64,000 nucleotides of DNA from Sphingomonadales bacterium UBA7471 (lineage in GTDB: Bacteria > Pseudomonadota > Alphaproteobacteria > Sphingomonadales > Sphingomonadaceae). Position 1 is the first letter of the stretch. Every line of letters starts with the position of its first letter. Shown here piece after piece: positions 28,428 through 41,598 of this stretch. Below the pieces are notes generated by a model. It was not told where the DNA came from. It made no database searches and saw nothing but the letters and a program-made list of their open reading frames with translations. Position numbers and translations under genes: made by a program. Where the stretch lies: assembly GCA_002479765.1 (NCBI GenBank), contig DLOZ01000032.1:84161-148160 (forward strand), given 5' to 3'.

Positions 28428-29558
28428 TTACGCCAACAGGCGATCATTCACGACCTTGCCATCTTTGGTCAGGCGAATGGCTGCGGTGATTTCGTCGTCA
28501 TCAGGCAGAACGGGCCTGCCCGCTTCCTTGTCCCAAAATGCGGATAGGAAGTTGTACAAATTACGCGAAAACAGCGCCGATGCATCCGCGGCCAAATGCG
28601 CCGGTGTGTTTGAATAGCCGACAATTTTAACGCCGTGCTTGACGACGATCTCGTCGGGCTTTGAACCTTCGACATTACCACCTTGCGCGACCGCAAGGTC
28701 AAATATCACCGAGCCCGGCTTCATCGTCGCGATCTGCGCATCCGAGATAAGCCGCGGTGCCGGACGACCGGGGATTAACGCGGTCGTGATGACGATATCT
28801 TGCTTGGCGATATGTGCGGAAACGAGTTCGGCCTGCGCCGCTTTATATTCGTCCGACATTTCAGTCGCGTAACCGCCAGCGCCTTCACCTTCGATACCGG
28901 CAACATTCTCAACGAAGATTGCCTTGGCCCCGAGCGATTCGATCTGTTCTTTCGTCGCGGAACGTACGTCGGTTGCTGAAACCTGCGCCCCCAGACGACG
29001 CGCGGTTGCAATGGCCTGAAGCCCGGCAACGCCTACACCCATGATGAATGCTTTGGCGGCACTTACGGTACCAGCAGCGGTCATCATCATTGGAAAGGCG
29101 CGGCCATATATAGACGCAGCTTCGATCACAGCCTTGTAACCCGACAGGTTCGACTGCGACGACAATATGTCCATCGACTGCGCACGCGTGATGCGCGGCA
29201 TGAATTCCATGGCAAGCGCATCCACGCCCGCCTTGGCATAGGCATCAACGCGGGAACGCTGACCAAATGGGTCAAGTCCAGCAACGAGCCAGGCACCCGC
29301 CTTCATGCCGACCAAGGTCTTGGCGTCAGGGCCCTGCACACCAAGGATGATGTCGGCGTCCTTCAGAACCGAAGACAGGCTTCCGACCGAAGCGCCCGCG
29401 CTTTCATAGTCGCTGTCACCAATTGACGCCAAGGCCCCGGCGTCATTCTCGACGGAGACCGAAGCCCCCAATGCGATGAATTTTTTCACCGTTTCGGGCG
29501 ATGCAGAAACCCGCGTTTCGCCCGGAGCAGTCTCTTTCAGTACAGCGATCTTTACCAC
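28428..29558 (-). CDS. pntAA: NAD(P) transhydrogenase subunit alpha, NAD-binding part
   Basis: A 376-residue soluble NAD(H)-binding subunit. It starts at GTG 29558 directly after the stop of the small COX IV-like gene. Motifs: LKETAPGETRVSASPETV, the dehydrogenase-like GVGVAGLQAIATARRLGA, and TALIPGRPAPRLI. With pntAB and pntB it transfers hydride from NADH to NADP driven by the proton gradient, supplying NADPH. Confidence 0.95.
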   Translation of the reverse strand: MVKIAVLKETAPGETRVSASPETVKKFIALGASVSVENDAGALASIGDSDYESAGASVGSLSSVLKDADIILGVQGPDAKTLVGMKAGAWLVAGLDPFGQRSRVDAYAKAGVDALAMEFMPRITRAQSMDILSSQSNLSGYKAVIEAASIYGRAFPMMMTAAGTVSAAKAFIMGVGVAGLQAIATARRLGAQVSATDVRSATKEQIESLGAKAIFVENVAGIEGEGAGGYATEMSDEYKAAQAELVSAHIAKQDIVITTALIPGRPAPRLISDAQIATMKPGSVIFDLAVAQGGNVEGSKPDEIVVKHGVKIVGYSNTPAHLAADASALFSRNLYNFLSAFWDKEAGRPVLPDDDEITAAIRLTKDGKVVNDRLLA

Positions 29559-29705
29559 TTAAGCCGCGCGGCTAGCGATGATGAGAACCACCAAAGCGGT
29601 GACAACAACGGCAGCGACAGTGCCCCATTTGAACAATGCGATGAAACCGGCATAGGTTTCTTTTGCAGGTCCCAGGTCGTGATCTTGTGCCAAAACAGCC
29701 TCCAT
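29559..29705 (-). CDS. aa3-type cytochrome c oxidase subunit IV-like protein
   Basis: A 48-residue product: polar start (MEAVLAQDHDLGPAKETYAG) and one hydrophobic helix ending LVVLIIASRAA. This is the pattern of the bacterial COX IV small subunit family, regularly found just upstream of pntAA in sphingomonads. Its stop abuts the pntAA start (TAAGTG). An internal TTG (LAQDHD) is an alternative start. Whether it serves the oxidase or the transhydrogenase is unclear. Confidence 0.8.
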   Translation of the reverse strand: MEAVLAQDHDLGPAKETYAGFIALFKWGTVAAVVVTALVVLIIASRAA

Positions 29706-29847
29706 ATAAACTTTTAATGCGATGCAGTCTTAACTTGTGATTTTCCAATGCTCAAGCGGCATAGACAAAGAAAATACACGCGTTGCTTAATCGGGTCTTT
29801 ACCCATTTGCGTTATCACGGCTGTCCATGAACTTGGGCGGACAGTGA

Positions 29848-31275
29848 ATGCAGGAACGCGAAACCAGATTATTGATGCTTGTCGATGATGAACCTGCCCA
29901 ATGCAGGCTGGTATCGGCGATAGCATCACGCGCCGGATGGAGAACGGTTTTTGCCCGTGATGCAGAAACCGCGATCGCGATGCTTGGTACGCAAGAAGGC
30001 ATGATGCTCGACGCCATAATCCTGGACCAATGGGTCCCGGGATCGGATTCCGCCTCGCTGATATCGGAACTCAAATCGCGACGTCCTGCGCTTCCCATCC
30101 TTTTGATGACCTCCATCGGATCGAACGAAGCGGCCATCGATGCGATGCGCGCCGGTGCCTCTGACTATATCATAAAGCCCGTCGCACCCGAACGCCTGAT
30201 TGCCGCGCTCAGCATGGCGGCGGACAAAAGCAAAGAATTGGGCGAGCTTCACCCGCTGACCGAGAAAATCACCCAACCATTGGCGTTCGAAGAAATCATC
30301 GGCTCAGCGCCGGCATTGCGCACAGCGCTCGCGATTGCCGCAAAGGCCGCGCGCAGCCGTGCGCCGATTTTTATCGAAGGCGAGCGTGGTGTTGGCAAAG
30401 AGGTGGTAGCCGACGCCATTCAAGCCGCCAGCCCGCGCGCGAAACTTCCGTATCTCAAAGTCAATTGCGGCGCGATAGCATCCAATCTGCTCGACTCTTT
30501 ATTGTTCGGACATGAAAAAGACGCGTTCGCGGGCGCCTTTGACCGCCGTATCGGCATATTTCAGCAGGCTGAGGGCGGGACGGTGTTTCTGGATGAGGTG
30601 GATTTACTGCCCCCGGAAACACAAATCAGGATGGTTCGCCTTCTCACCCAAGGTGAGATTTCCCCTCTGGGTGCTGCGCATAGCTATCGCATTGATGTCC
30701 GCATTTTATCGGCCAGCAACGCGTCATTGGCGGACAAATTGGCCGACGGTCAATTTCGCGAAGACCTATATTATCGATTGAATGTGGTGCAGCTTACCAT
30801 TCCCCCCTTGCGCGAACGTACATCGGACATACCCGCTCTTGCCCGCCATTTTCTCGGCCGAATGGCCAGCCAGCCCGGGCTTCGCAGCCTTGGCATCACC
30901 GATAAGGCATTGAATATGCTGCGCGGATATCACTGGCCGGGCAACGTCCGCCAGCTGCAAAGCGCGCTGTTCCGCGCCGCGGTCCTGTGCGAACGCGATG
31001 CGCTTACACCCGAAGAATTTCCCCAGATATCCGCGGCCGTTGGCGTTCCCGACAATGGTGGATCGGGCGGTGCCGGGACCAATGACGGCATCGGCGTGAC
31101 GCTATACGAAAAGGACGGGAATATGCGCCCGCTCGAAGAAATCGAAGCGGACGTTATCCGGCTGGCGATAGGGCATTATCGCGGCAGAATGACCGAAGTC
31201 GCCCGCCGCCTCGGCATTGGACGTTCGACCCTGTACCGTAAGCTCGCCGACCTTGGGATCAGCGACGCGGCTTAG
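29848..31275 (+). CDS. NtrC-like response regulator with altered GAFTGA loop
   Basis: A 475-residue regulator. Receiver (about 8-120) has acceptor Asp in IILDQWVPG, LLMTS and IIKPV. The AAA+ domain (about 145-385) has Walker A GERGVGKE and Walker B GTVFLDEVD, but the sigma-54-contacting loop reads DAFAGA in place of GAFTGA. The C-terminal Fis-type HTH reads VARRLGIGRSTLYRKLADLG. It may regulate without sigma-54 or be a degenerate activator. It converges with a DUF2177 gene (four-base overlap). Confidence 0.9.
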   Translation: MQERETRLLMLVDDEPAQCRLVSAIASRAGWRTVFARDAETAIAMLGTQEGMMLDAIILDQWVPGSDSASLISELKSRRPALPILLMTSIGSNEAAIDAMRAGASDYIIKPVAPERLIAALSMAADKSKELGELHPLTEKITQPLAFEEIIGSAPALRTALAIAAKAARSRAPIFIEGERGVGKEVVADAIQAASPRAKLPYLKVNCGAIASNLLDSLLFGHEKDAFAGAFDRRIGIFQQAEGGTVFLDEVDLLPPETQIRMVRLLTQGEISPLGAAHSYRIDVRILSASNASLADKLADGQFREDLYYRLNVVQLTIPPLRERTSDIPALARHFLGRMASQPGLRSLGITDKALNMLRGYHWPGNVRQLQSALFRAAVLCERDALTPEEFPQISAAVGVPDNGGSGGAGTNDGIGVTLYEKDGNMRPLEEIEADVIRLAIGHYRGRMTEVARRLGIGRSTLYRKLADLGISDAA

Positions 31276-31691
31276 GTGCTTTTGCCGAGCAATACCTGTG
31301 TAACCCAAAATCCAGCAACCGACGCCGAACCTGTCAAAAATGTGCCCCAGATGATGTCGAGTATGGTGACTTTGGTGCTCCACACTTTCAACGTGGCAAA
31401 GTTTGTCAGATCATAGGTCATATAGCAAAAGAAGCCGAGCATCGCGCCCCACAGCAGTGCTGTGTGCCATTTGCCCGAATGCAGCGCAGGCCCCACGGCA
31501 AAGATCATCATGCCCAATATGTATAATGTATAGAATATGATGGCCGGCCCCATGCGGAACCCGCCCTTCATCAACAATTCACCAATCTCTGGCTGGTAAA
31601 GCCGCGTGTACATATTGCGCAACCAAATGCTGTCGATCATCGCGAACGCAAGCCCGGTGGCGACGTAACCAACTATATATTTTAAGAGCAT
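31272..31691 (-). CDS. DUF2177 family membrane protein
   Basis: A 139-residue protein with four hydrophobic segments (about residues 5-22, 45-70, 78-98, 115-135). Segments AFAMIDSIWLRNMYTRLYQPEI and CYMTYDLTNFATLKVW match the DUF2177 family, of unknown function. Stands alone between folP and the NtrC-like gene. Confidence 0.8.
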   Translation of the reverse strand: MLLKYIVGYVATGLAFAMIDSIWLRNMYTRLYQPEIGELLMKGGFRMGPAIIFYTLYILGMMIFAVGPALHSGKWHTALLWGAMLGFFCYMTYDLTNFATLKVWSTKVTILDIIWGTFLTGSASVAGFWVTQVLLGKST

Positions 31692-31766
31692 CTCAGTTCC
31701 TCCCTAAATCTGGATCTCTTTTGCGCGATGGCAGCCGCGTCAACAAGACAGCCAAATAATGGTAGC

Positions 31767-33988
<2,222 letters not shown>

Positions 33989-34018
33989 TCACTCCTCAAA
34001 ACTGAATGAAACTGCGAT

Positions 34019-34181
34019 GAGTCAGCGCGGGGGCAAGGTCAAGGACGTTCATAACATAAGGATTCACCGTGAGTCGCACGATCTAGGGTCATTTAGTTGG
34101 AACGAAAGGAGTCCGGCACAAGATATGGAGTCTGGCGATTCCACGGGGACTCAACCGGTAGTGGTGTTGCCCGAATGACTC
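34019..34181. promoter_or_regulatory. Array of eight GANTC sites upstream of ccrM
   Basis: GANTC begins at 34019, 34061, 34071, 34109, 34128, 34137, 34148 and 34177; none lies in a gene. The block occupies almost the whole 212-base gap between ccrM and rnhB. GANTC should occur about once in 256 bases by chance. In Caulobacter the ccrM promoter is repressed by full GANTC methylation; this array is the likely equivalent. Confidence 0.8.
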
Positions 34182-34197
34182 ACTGACTAGAAAAAAC

Positions 34198-34779
34198 TCA
34201 CAGCAAAAGCATTTGTGACACGGGCGCGAAGCTTTTGCGGTGCAGCGGCGTTGGTCCATGCAAACGCAAAGCGGCCAAATGGTCCGGCGTTCCATATCCC
34301 TTGTTCCGTTCCCAACCATAATGTTGATGCTGCTGCGCCGCTTCACACATTAAACGATCGCGATGTTCTTTCGCGATGATGGAGGCCGCAGAAATACAAG
34401 GCTCGATGGCATCGCCGCCCACAATGGCCCGCGCATTCCACCGCCATTCGGGCCGACGGCCCGACGGCGTCATATTGCCATCGACAAGCACCTCCGTGGG
34501 ATCGCACCCAAGCTGAGCACACAAGCCCTCAACCGCGCGCGTCATCGCCAACATCGTCGCACCGAATATGTTCAACCGGTCGATGTCATCAACATCCACA
34601 ATGCCCACCGCCCACTGGCACCGGCGCTTTATCGTTTCTTCCAACGCGGCACGGCGCGCGGCGCTGAGTTTCTTGCTGTCATCCAATCCAGACGGGCGCG
34701 GTTTGCATAATAATACTGCGGCAGCCACCACTGGCCCCGCAAGTGGCCCGCGCCCCGCCTCGTCGACACCAAATATCAT
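34198..34779 (-). CDS. rnhB: Ribonuclease HII
   Basis: Removes RNA from RNA/DNA hybrids and excises misincorporated ribonucleotides. The 193-residue product carries the metal ligands in GVDEAGRGPLAGPV and VLVDGN, plus ASIIAKEHRD with the last acidic ligand, and YGWERNKGYGTPDH. The start overlaps the thiD-VOC stop by four bases. Confidence 0.96.
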   Translation of the reverse strand: MIFGVDEAGRGPLAGPVVAAAVLLCKPRPSGLDDSKKLSAARRAALEETIKRRCQWAVGIVDVDDIDRLNIFGATMLAMTRAVEGLCAQLGCDPTEVLVDGNMTPSGRRPEWRWNARAIVGGDAIEPCISAASIIAKEHRDRLMCEAAQQHQHYGWERNKGYGTPDHLAALRLHGPTPLHRKSFAPVSQMLLL

Positions 34780-35918
34780 ATGCGCCAGGCGGGATACCGC
34801 CGGTTCTCACCCGCATGATATAGACACACCATATTCCCGGCCGGATCAAGCAACCGCGCCTCACGCCAACCCCAGCTTTCGTCCTGCGGCATCTGTTCAA
34901 AAACATATCCTTGGCTGGTGAGTTCCGTCACCCACGCATCCAACCGCTTGCTTTCAAAATACACCACAGTCGATGTCGCGCAGTCAGCATGTTGGTGGAT
35001 CGAAAAGGTAACGCCATTGGGCATTTCAAACCGCGCATAGCCGTTGTCGGGGCTGTCGACGATCTGTTGAAGGCCAAGCGCTGTGTAAAAATCGACAGAG
35101 GCCGCATAATTGCGGCAACCAACGGTGACATGATTGAGCGATGGCCCAGCGACCATCGCATCTTCGCGCACCGCTTGGTGCCCCATCGGCCCATGACCCT
35201 GACCAAGCCCGGGCGCGTCGAGGAGCGCCAAACGCACGAACACGCGCGCACGTTCAATGGCGGGGATGAGCTCCATGCCCTGCCCCAACCCCGTCGCAAT
35301 GGCCGTGGCCAAGGTGCAGCCGGTTCCGTGCGTGCTGCGTGTATCAATCCGCGCGTCACTCCAGCTTTCGCTTTGACCCGGCGCGAGGTGCAGTTCATCG
35401 ACAATCTGGTCACCGTCCGCATGCCCGCCTTTGATAAGCAACGATATGCGCCGCTCCAGCACGCTATCCTTCCCGCCGAGCGCCTGCAGCTCGGGCAGAT
35501 TGGGCGTCGTCAGTGTCGAAAGTCGCATAAGCCGTTCAAATGCGGAGATGGTATCGGCATCCGCCAGCACAGCGCCACTCGTTGCCACCATGACGGGGTC
35601 GAATATGATCGGACATGACAGCTGCGAAAGACTGTCCGCAACCGCATGTGCCGTGGCCGCATTTCCAATCATACCGATTTTTACGGCATCCACGCCAATA
35701 TCGCTCACGACAGCCGCGATCTGGTCAATGACCATCTGCGTTGGCACCATATGCACCGCATCGACACCCAGCGTGTTTTGCGCGGTGATTGCGGTAATCG
35801 CCGTCATCGCATGCCCGCCGAGCATGGTCACCGTCTTAATATCCGCCTGAATACCTGCGCCACCACCGCTGTCGGACCCAGCGATGATCAGTATGCGCGC
35901 GGGTGTATTTTGAGGCAT
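34776..35918 (-). CDS. thiD: ThiD kinase fused to a C-terminal VOC domain
   Basis: One uninterrupted 380-residue frame from [20 protein letters not shown]. Residues 1-250 are a complete HMP/HMP-phosphate kinase (AGSDSGGGAGIQADIKT, KIGMIGN, DPVMVATSGA, TRSTHGTGCTLATAIA). Residues 260-380 form a VOC (glyoxalase/bleomycin-resistance) domain: SLNHVTVGCRNYAASVDFYTA, TFSIHQHAD, ARLLDPAGNMVCLYHAG. The kinase should be active in thiamine synthesis; the VOC function is unknown. Translationally coupled to glmM and rnhB. Confidence 0.92.
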   Translation of the reverse strand: MPQNTPARILIIAGSDSGGGAGIQADIKTVTMLGGHAMTAITAITAQNTLGVDAVHMVPTQMVIDQIAAVVSDIGVDAVKIGMIGNAATAHAVADSLSQLSCPIIFDPVMVATSGAVLADADTISAFERLMRLSTLTTPNLPELQALGGKDSVLERRISLLIKGGHADGDQIVDELHLAPGQSESWSDARIDTRSTHGTGCTLATAIATGLGQGMELIPAIERARVFVRLALLDAPGLGQGHGPMGHQAVREDAMVAGPSLNHVTVGCRNYAASVDFYTALGLQQIVDSPDNGYARFEMPNGVTFSIHQHADCATSTVVYFESKRLDAWVTELTSQGYVFEQMPQDESWGWREARLLDPAGNMVCLYHAGENRRYPAWRI

Positions 35919-37258
35919 CAGGCCGCAGCCGCCCTCACAGCGTCGCATATGCCGTCAACGATCCGCTCGACCTGTGCAGCATCATCGCCCTCCGCCATCA
36001 CGCGGATGACGGGTTCAGTGCCCGATGGGCGAATAACCAACCTGCCTGTGCCAGCCAATTCGGCTTCAGCATCGGCGATCACCTGCTGAACGCGCGCATC
36101 ATCCAATGGCTTGCCGCCGGAGAAACGGACGTTCTTCAAAAGCTGTGGCACCGGATCAAACAGATGCAGCACTTCACTGGCTGGTTTCCCGCTCTCGACG
36201 AGCTGCGCCAACACTTGAAGCGCGGCAATCGTGCCGTCACCCGTGGTCGCGTGGTCCAAAAGGATCATATGCCCCGATTGTTCGCCACCGACGTTAATGC
36301 CATGCTTGCGCATTTCTTCGAGAACGTAGCGGTCACCCACTTTTGCACGGATGAGTTTTAAATGCTGGCTCTCTAAATAGCGCTCTAGCCCGAGATTGGA
36401 CATCACCGTCGCAACAATACCATCGCCCGTAAGTTTGCCTGCGCGGCGCATGGCGCAGCCTAGCAAAGCCATGATCTGGTCACCGTCGACCACTTGGCCA
36501 TGTTCGTCGACAACGATCAACCGGTCGGCATCGCCGTCAAGCGCAATCCCGATATCCGCGCCCGAAGCAACAACGGTTTCCTGAAGCGTCGCAACATGCG
36601 TTGATCCAACCTTGTCATTGATGTTCTTGCCATTTGGTTCAACCCCGATGGAGGTGACCTTGGCACCCAGCTCCCAAATGGCCGTTGGTGCGACCTGATA
36701 TGCTGCGCCATTTGCGCAATCGAGCACGACATGTAGTCCATCGAAACGGATATGTTCCGGCACCGACGCCTTCACCGCATGAATATACCGCCCGCGGCTG
36801 TCTTCGATACGGCGTGCACGGCCAATATCGGGGGCGTCAGCAAGCGTCAGATTCTCACCAAGCAATGCCTCAATCGCCAGTTCATCGGCATCCGATAATT
36901 TATATCCATCAGGTCCAAACAGCTTGATGCCATTGTCTTCATAAGGATTATGGCTGGCGGAGATCATTACGCCAAGGTCGGCGCGCATCGACCGCGTCAG
37001 GAGCGCAACAGCGGGCGTCGGAATAGGACCAAACTGGACAACATCCATGCCCACGCTGGTGAACCCAGCCACGAGCGCGTTTTCGATCATATAGCCCGAC
37101 AAGCGCGTATCTTTCCCGATGACGACCCGGTGCTTATGCCCACCGCGCAGGAAGTGCATGCCTGCGGCTTGCCCAACCTTCATCGCCATTTCCGGTGTCA
37201 TGGCACCCACATTGGTGCGCCCTCTGATACCATCCGTCCCGAAATATTTCCGCGCCAT
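35918..37258 (-). CDS. glmM: Phosphoglucosamine mutase
   Basis: Isomerises glucosamine 6-phosphate to 1-phosphate for peptidoglycan and LPS. Start chosen at [16 protein letters not shown] (446 residues). The catalytic phosphoserine loop is [12 protein letters not shown], metal loop ALDGDADRL, sugar loop GGEQSGH, and phosphate-binding [12 protein letters not shown]. Its stop shares a base with the thiD start, a slightly odd operon (glmM-thiD-rnhB). Confidence 0.96.
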   Translation of the reverse strand: MARKYFGTDGIRGRTNVGAMTPEMAMKVGQAAGMHFLRGGHKHRVVIGKDTRLSGYMIENALVAGFTSVGMDVVQFGPIPTPAVALLTRSMRADLGVMISASHNPYEDNGIKLFGPDGYKLSDADELAIEALLGENLTLADAPDIGRARRIEDSRGRYIHAVKASVPEHIRFDGLHVVLDCANGAAYQVAPTAIWELGAKVTSIGVEPNGKNINDKVGSTHVATLQETVVASGADIGIALDGDADRLIVVDEHGQVVDGDQIMALLGCAMRRAGKLTGDGIVATVMSNLGLERYLESQHLKLIRAKVGDRYVLEEMRKHGINVGGEQSGHMILLDHATTGDGTIAALQVLAQLVESGKPASEVLHLFDPVPQLLKNVRFSGGKPLDDARVQQVIADAEAELAGTGRLVIRPSGTEPVIRVMAEGDDAAQVERIVDGICDAVRAAAA

Positions 37259-37354
37259 TTTGGTTCCTGCCATTCTGCGGTTCATATTGTGAATTTCCGC
37301 GCTGCTAAGCCTCTCCCTTGCATAGGGAGCGATGGGCTGGCAAGACCCGATCCT

Positions 37355-38585
37355 ATGTCAAACGCTACCCGTATTCTGATCGCCCTTATCATTGGCCTTG
37401 CCCTCGGCATTTTCGTTACCGCGCAGTTCCCTGCCGCTGGCGAAAAGCTGGATTTGATCCTCGACATTGTGGGAACATTATGGCTCAACGGCCTGCGCAT
37501 GACTGTTGTTCCGTTGGTGGTCGCATTGGTTATCACTGGAATAGTCAAAAGCGCGGAGGCCGCGCGGGCCGGGCCGATGGCAGCGCGCACCATCAGCTGG
37601 ATAGTCGTGATGATGTTCATGTCGGCTGCGTTGGGCGCACTGTTGACGCCAATGGTGCTTTCACTTTGGCCCATGCCACAAGAAAGTGCGGACGCTTTAC
37701 GGTCGGCACTGACAACGGCGCCAGCGGTCGCCGAACAACCCAGTTTGCGTGATTTCGTCGTTGCGTTGGTGCCAACCAATCCAATTTCGGCCGCCGCAAG
37801 TGACTCCATCTTGCCGCTTCTGATTTTCACGCTCGTCTTTGCCTTTGCCGTCACGCGCCTTAAGCAAGAGCCAAGGGCGCACATGGCTGGATTTTTTAGC
37901 GCGCTTGCCGACGCCATGATCCTCGTTATCGAATGGGTGCTAAAGCTCGCGCCCATCGGTGTATTTGCCTTGGCATTTGTCGTTGGCGCGCGATCTGGAT
38001 TGGCTGCCTTAGGTGCCGTTGCCCATTATATCGCCACGGTCTCCATCGTCGGTATCATCGTCGGCGCCTTTGCTTATCCCATTGCGGTTTTTGCCGGCAA
38101 AGTGCGTTTCCGCGATTTTGCCCGTCAGATTGCCCCGGTTCAAGCCTTTGCCGTGTCCACACAATCATCCTTGGCCAGCCTTCCGTTGATGTTGAAGAAG
38201 TCAGAAGCGTTGGGCGTTCGAGAGTCTACTGCCGGACTGGTGCTGCCAATGGCGGTGGCATTGTTGCGTGCCACTGGCCCTGCAATGAACCTTGCCGTCG
38301 CGCTTTATGTTGCAAACTGGTTTGGCGTAAAGCTTGACGCGTTCGATTATGGCGCGGCAATTTTCATCGCTGCGCTGACCTCCATGGGCGCGGTAAGCCT
38401 TCCCGGAACCGTCAGCTTTGTGACCTCAATCGCGCCAATTTGTATCGCGCTTGGCATTCCCGTGGAACCACTCGCCTTGTTAATCGCGGTCGAAACCCTG
38501 CCGGATATTTTCCGGACAACCGGCAATGTCCAAATGGACGTTGCTCTCGCTACCGCCATTGAAGCACCAGAAAAGGAAAACGCCC

Positions 38586-38599
<14 letters not shown>
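37355..38599 (+). CDS. Dicarboxylate/amino acid:cation symporter (DAACS family)
   Basis: Secondary transporter of glutamate or C4-dicarboxylates with Na+ or H+. Start chosen at [11 protein letters not shown] (414 residues), because upstream sequence is antisense to glmM. About eight helices and two re-entrant loops; the signature [13 protein letters not shown] corresponds to the HP1 serine-rich loop, and [17 protein letters not shown] and [14 protein letters not shown] to TM7-HP2. The exact substrate is not evident. Overlaps the next gene by 14 bases. Confidence 0.92.
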
Positions 38600-39577
<978 letters not shown>

Positions 39578-39581
<4 letters not shown>

Positions 39582-40255
39582 AAGCTGAACCATCGAAACA
39601 GGCCAGCGCCAGCGACATTCCAATATGGGTGCGCCCAAGTTGCGACGGCCCAGAGGATTATCCCCGCAATCCACGGACCGATCCCGACTTGGAACAAAGC
39701 CACGGGGTGGATGGCAAAATGCGTCCTGCCCAGCCACCCGTCCCATTCGGCGCCCATGAGCTTGCGTTTCTTGATTTCCTGCGCCTTTGAACCCACCAGT
39801 GCGAGGAAAACCAAGCTTCCGGCAAAAATGAAATTGTCGATCCGAGGCGCGACCAAAATATGCGCAACGCCCCACAGCGCAATGCCCCACATCATCGGGT
39901 GACGGGTTGCCTTGAACACACCAGAGGGTATTTGCCCCGCCATGGCGTCGGGCACACCCGGCAATGACGGATTACGAATGAACGATCCGGAAAACAGGAC
40001 AGCCGCGACCAAAGTCAGCACGCTTGCAACGATCCACACGCCGTCACTGGCGGGCCACAGCGTCTCTCCCTTTGGCACACGCCCAAATTCAAAAAGCATC
40101 CAACCAAATGTCACGAACGAGACGAGCGAATAAAGCCCCAGAAATCCGTTTACACCGAATCTCATGACCATAATCGCGCGCCAAGGATGCGACATGACAA
40201 AATGGCTACCGACAAACAATATGGCGGCAGCAACCAAGAACACATATTCGCTCAT
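39578..40255 (-). CDS. NnrU family membrane protein
   Basis: A 225-residue protein with about six hydrophobic helices. SHFVMSHPWRAIMV near the start and FKATRHPMMWGIALWGVAHI in the middle are the NnrU signatures; the conserved His residues may hold heme. Family members are linked to nitric oxide metabolism in denitrifiers, but no nitrogen-oxide genes are nearby. Ends four bases into the convergent aldo/keto reductase. Confidence 0.85.
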
Positions 40256-40305
40256 AACCTCTACTCCCGCCGCCGGACGTCTCCACTCAATCGCAGACCA
40301 TTAAA

Positions 40306-41598
40306 TCAACGATCATATGCCTTTGGCAAATCACCCTCTGTTGGCCGCGCATAACGGTCACGCAGTCGGTTTTGACGATTACCCAATGGCTGTTCAACGC
40401 CGTCGATCATGACGGTTGTCGGCGCAGAGGACAGCTCAAGCGGATCGCCATCCCAAATAACCACGTCAGCCACTCTACCTGCCTTAAGGCTACCCAAACG
40501 GTCACCAACACCCATGATCTCGGCAGGAACCGAGCTAATCGCGGCAAACGCCTCATCCCATGTCAGGCCGGTCGCTCCGGGCACGCGCTCAAGGCTTACG
40601 ATATTGCCTGCATATTGCGTCGTGTACCGCAGTTGGTGCGAATCCCGGTCATTGATCATGCCAATGGCAACCTGCACACCGGCATCTTTCATGCGACCGA
40701 TATTGCTCTGCGTTGCCCCCAGCATTTCAAACGATGCGGGCAAGTCGTTCAACGCCGACGCGATAACGGGAATACGGGCTTGCGCGAGTTGCGGTGCGAC
40801 CCGCCATCCTTCGCTTACCCCAACAAATACCATTTTGATCGATGGGAAGTCGCGTTTCAGCTCAATGAGCCGGAGCATATCATTTGCGCCTTCGACATGG
40901 ATCAATAGACGGGTTTCGCCGCGCAGCACTGATAACAATGCCTTGGCGTCTTCTGCTTTTAGCAAATCATCGTCAAAGGTACCACGGCCTGCAGCATAAT
41001 CCTGCGCTTCACGCAACATCGCGCGGAAATGCAAATGCGTTCCAGCGCGGCTTCCACCAGCGGCATCCGCACCCTCTTCACCGAATTCGGCAAACTGAAA
41101 TGCACGTGCCTTGGTAACAGGATTACTGTCCGCTCCCAGATCCGCAATGGCGCCCTGCCCTGCGAAAATTGAAGCAGCGCCTTCAGGTGCGACGACTGCG
41201 CGCGTTACGCCGGCGGAACGGTTGACCGCAAATGGCGACCGGAACGGATCAATCGCAGGGGCAACGTCGATGGCTGCGGAGAAACCGCTGCGACCGCCAC
41301 TTTTGTCGTTCGTGCCGTTAACGGCATCGACTTCAGCGAGACCAAGACGAGTGAAGCCAGCGAAAACGCCAGGCGTTACCCATTTTCCCGACGCGTCGAT
41401 ACGGCGTGCGCCCGACGGGACCGAAACACCGGCACCAGCAGCAACAACAACGCCATCACGCACGACCACAGTGCCACCATCAATGGGTGCGCTGCCATCG
41501 CCGATCACAACGCGGCCGCCGGTAATGGCAATGGTTTCAGCCGAAACGGGTGTCGCAAAAGCCGCAAGCGTAGCGGCAGCATAGAGGAAATGCCTCAT
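40306..41598 (-). CDS. Amidohydrolase-like exported protein lacking metal ligands
   Basis: A 430-residue protein with signal peptide (cut near VSA) and the fold marks of imidazolonepropionase-like amidohydrolases (KWVTPGVF, VADVVIWDGDPLE). The normal HxH metal pair after VTPG is replaced by FAGFTR, and other ligand positions read VFVGVSEGW and MINDRDS, so it probably cannot bind the metal centre. It overlaps the intact amidohydrolase gene upstream by four bases and is probably its non-catalytic partner. Confidence 0.85.
   Translation of the reverse strand: MRHFLYAAATLAAFATPVSAETIAITGGRVVIGDGSAPIDGGTVVVRDGVVVAAGAGVSVPSGARRIDASGKWVTPGVFAGFTRLGLAEVDAVNGTNDKSGGRSGFSAAIDVAPAIDPFRSPFAVNRSAGVTRAVVAPEGAASIFAGQGAIADLGADSNPVTKARAFQFAEFGEEGADAAGGSRAGTHLHFRAMLREAQDYAAGRGTFDDDLLKAEDAKALLSVLRGETRLLIHVEGANDMLRLIELKRDFPSIKMVFVGVSEGWRVAPQLAQARIPVIASALNDLPASFEMLGATQSNIGRMKDAGVQVAIGMINDRDSHQLRYTTQYAGNIVSLERVPGATGLTWDEAFAAISSVPAEIMGVGDRLGSLKAGRVADVVIWDGDPLELSSAPTTVMIDGVEQPLGNRQNRLRDRYARPTEGDLPKAYDR

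Noticed and set aside
36950..37354. 135-codon extension of the symporter upstream
   Set aside because: It lies antisense over the glmM 5' end and is polar, whereas the symporter starts normally at 37355.
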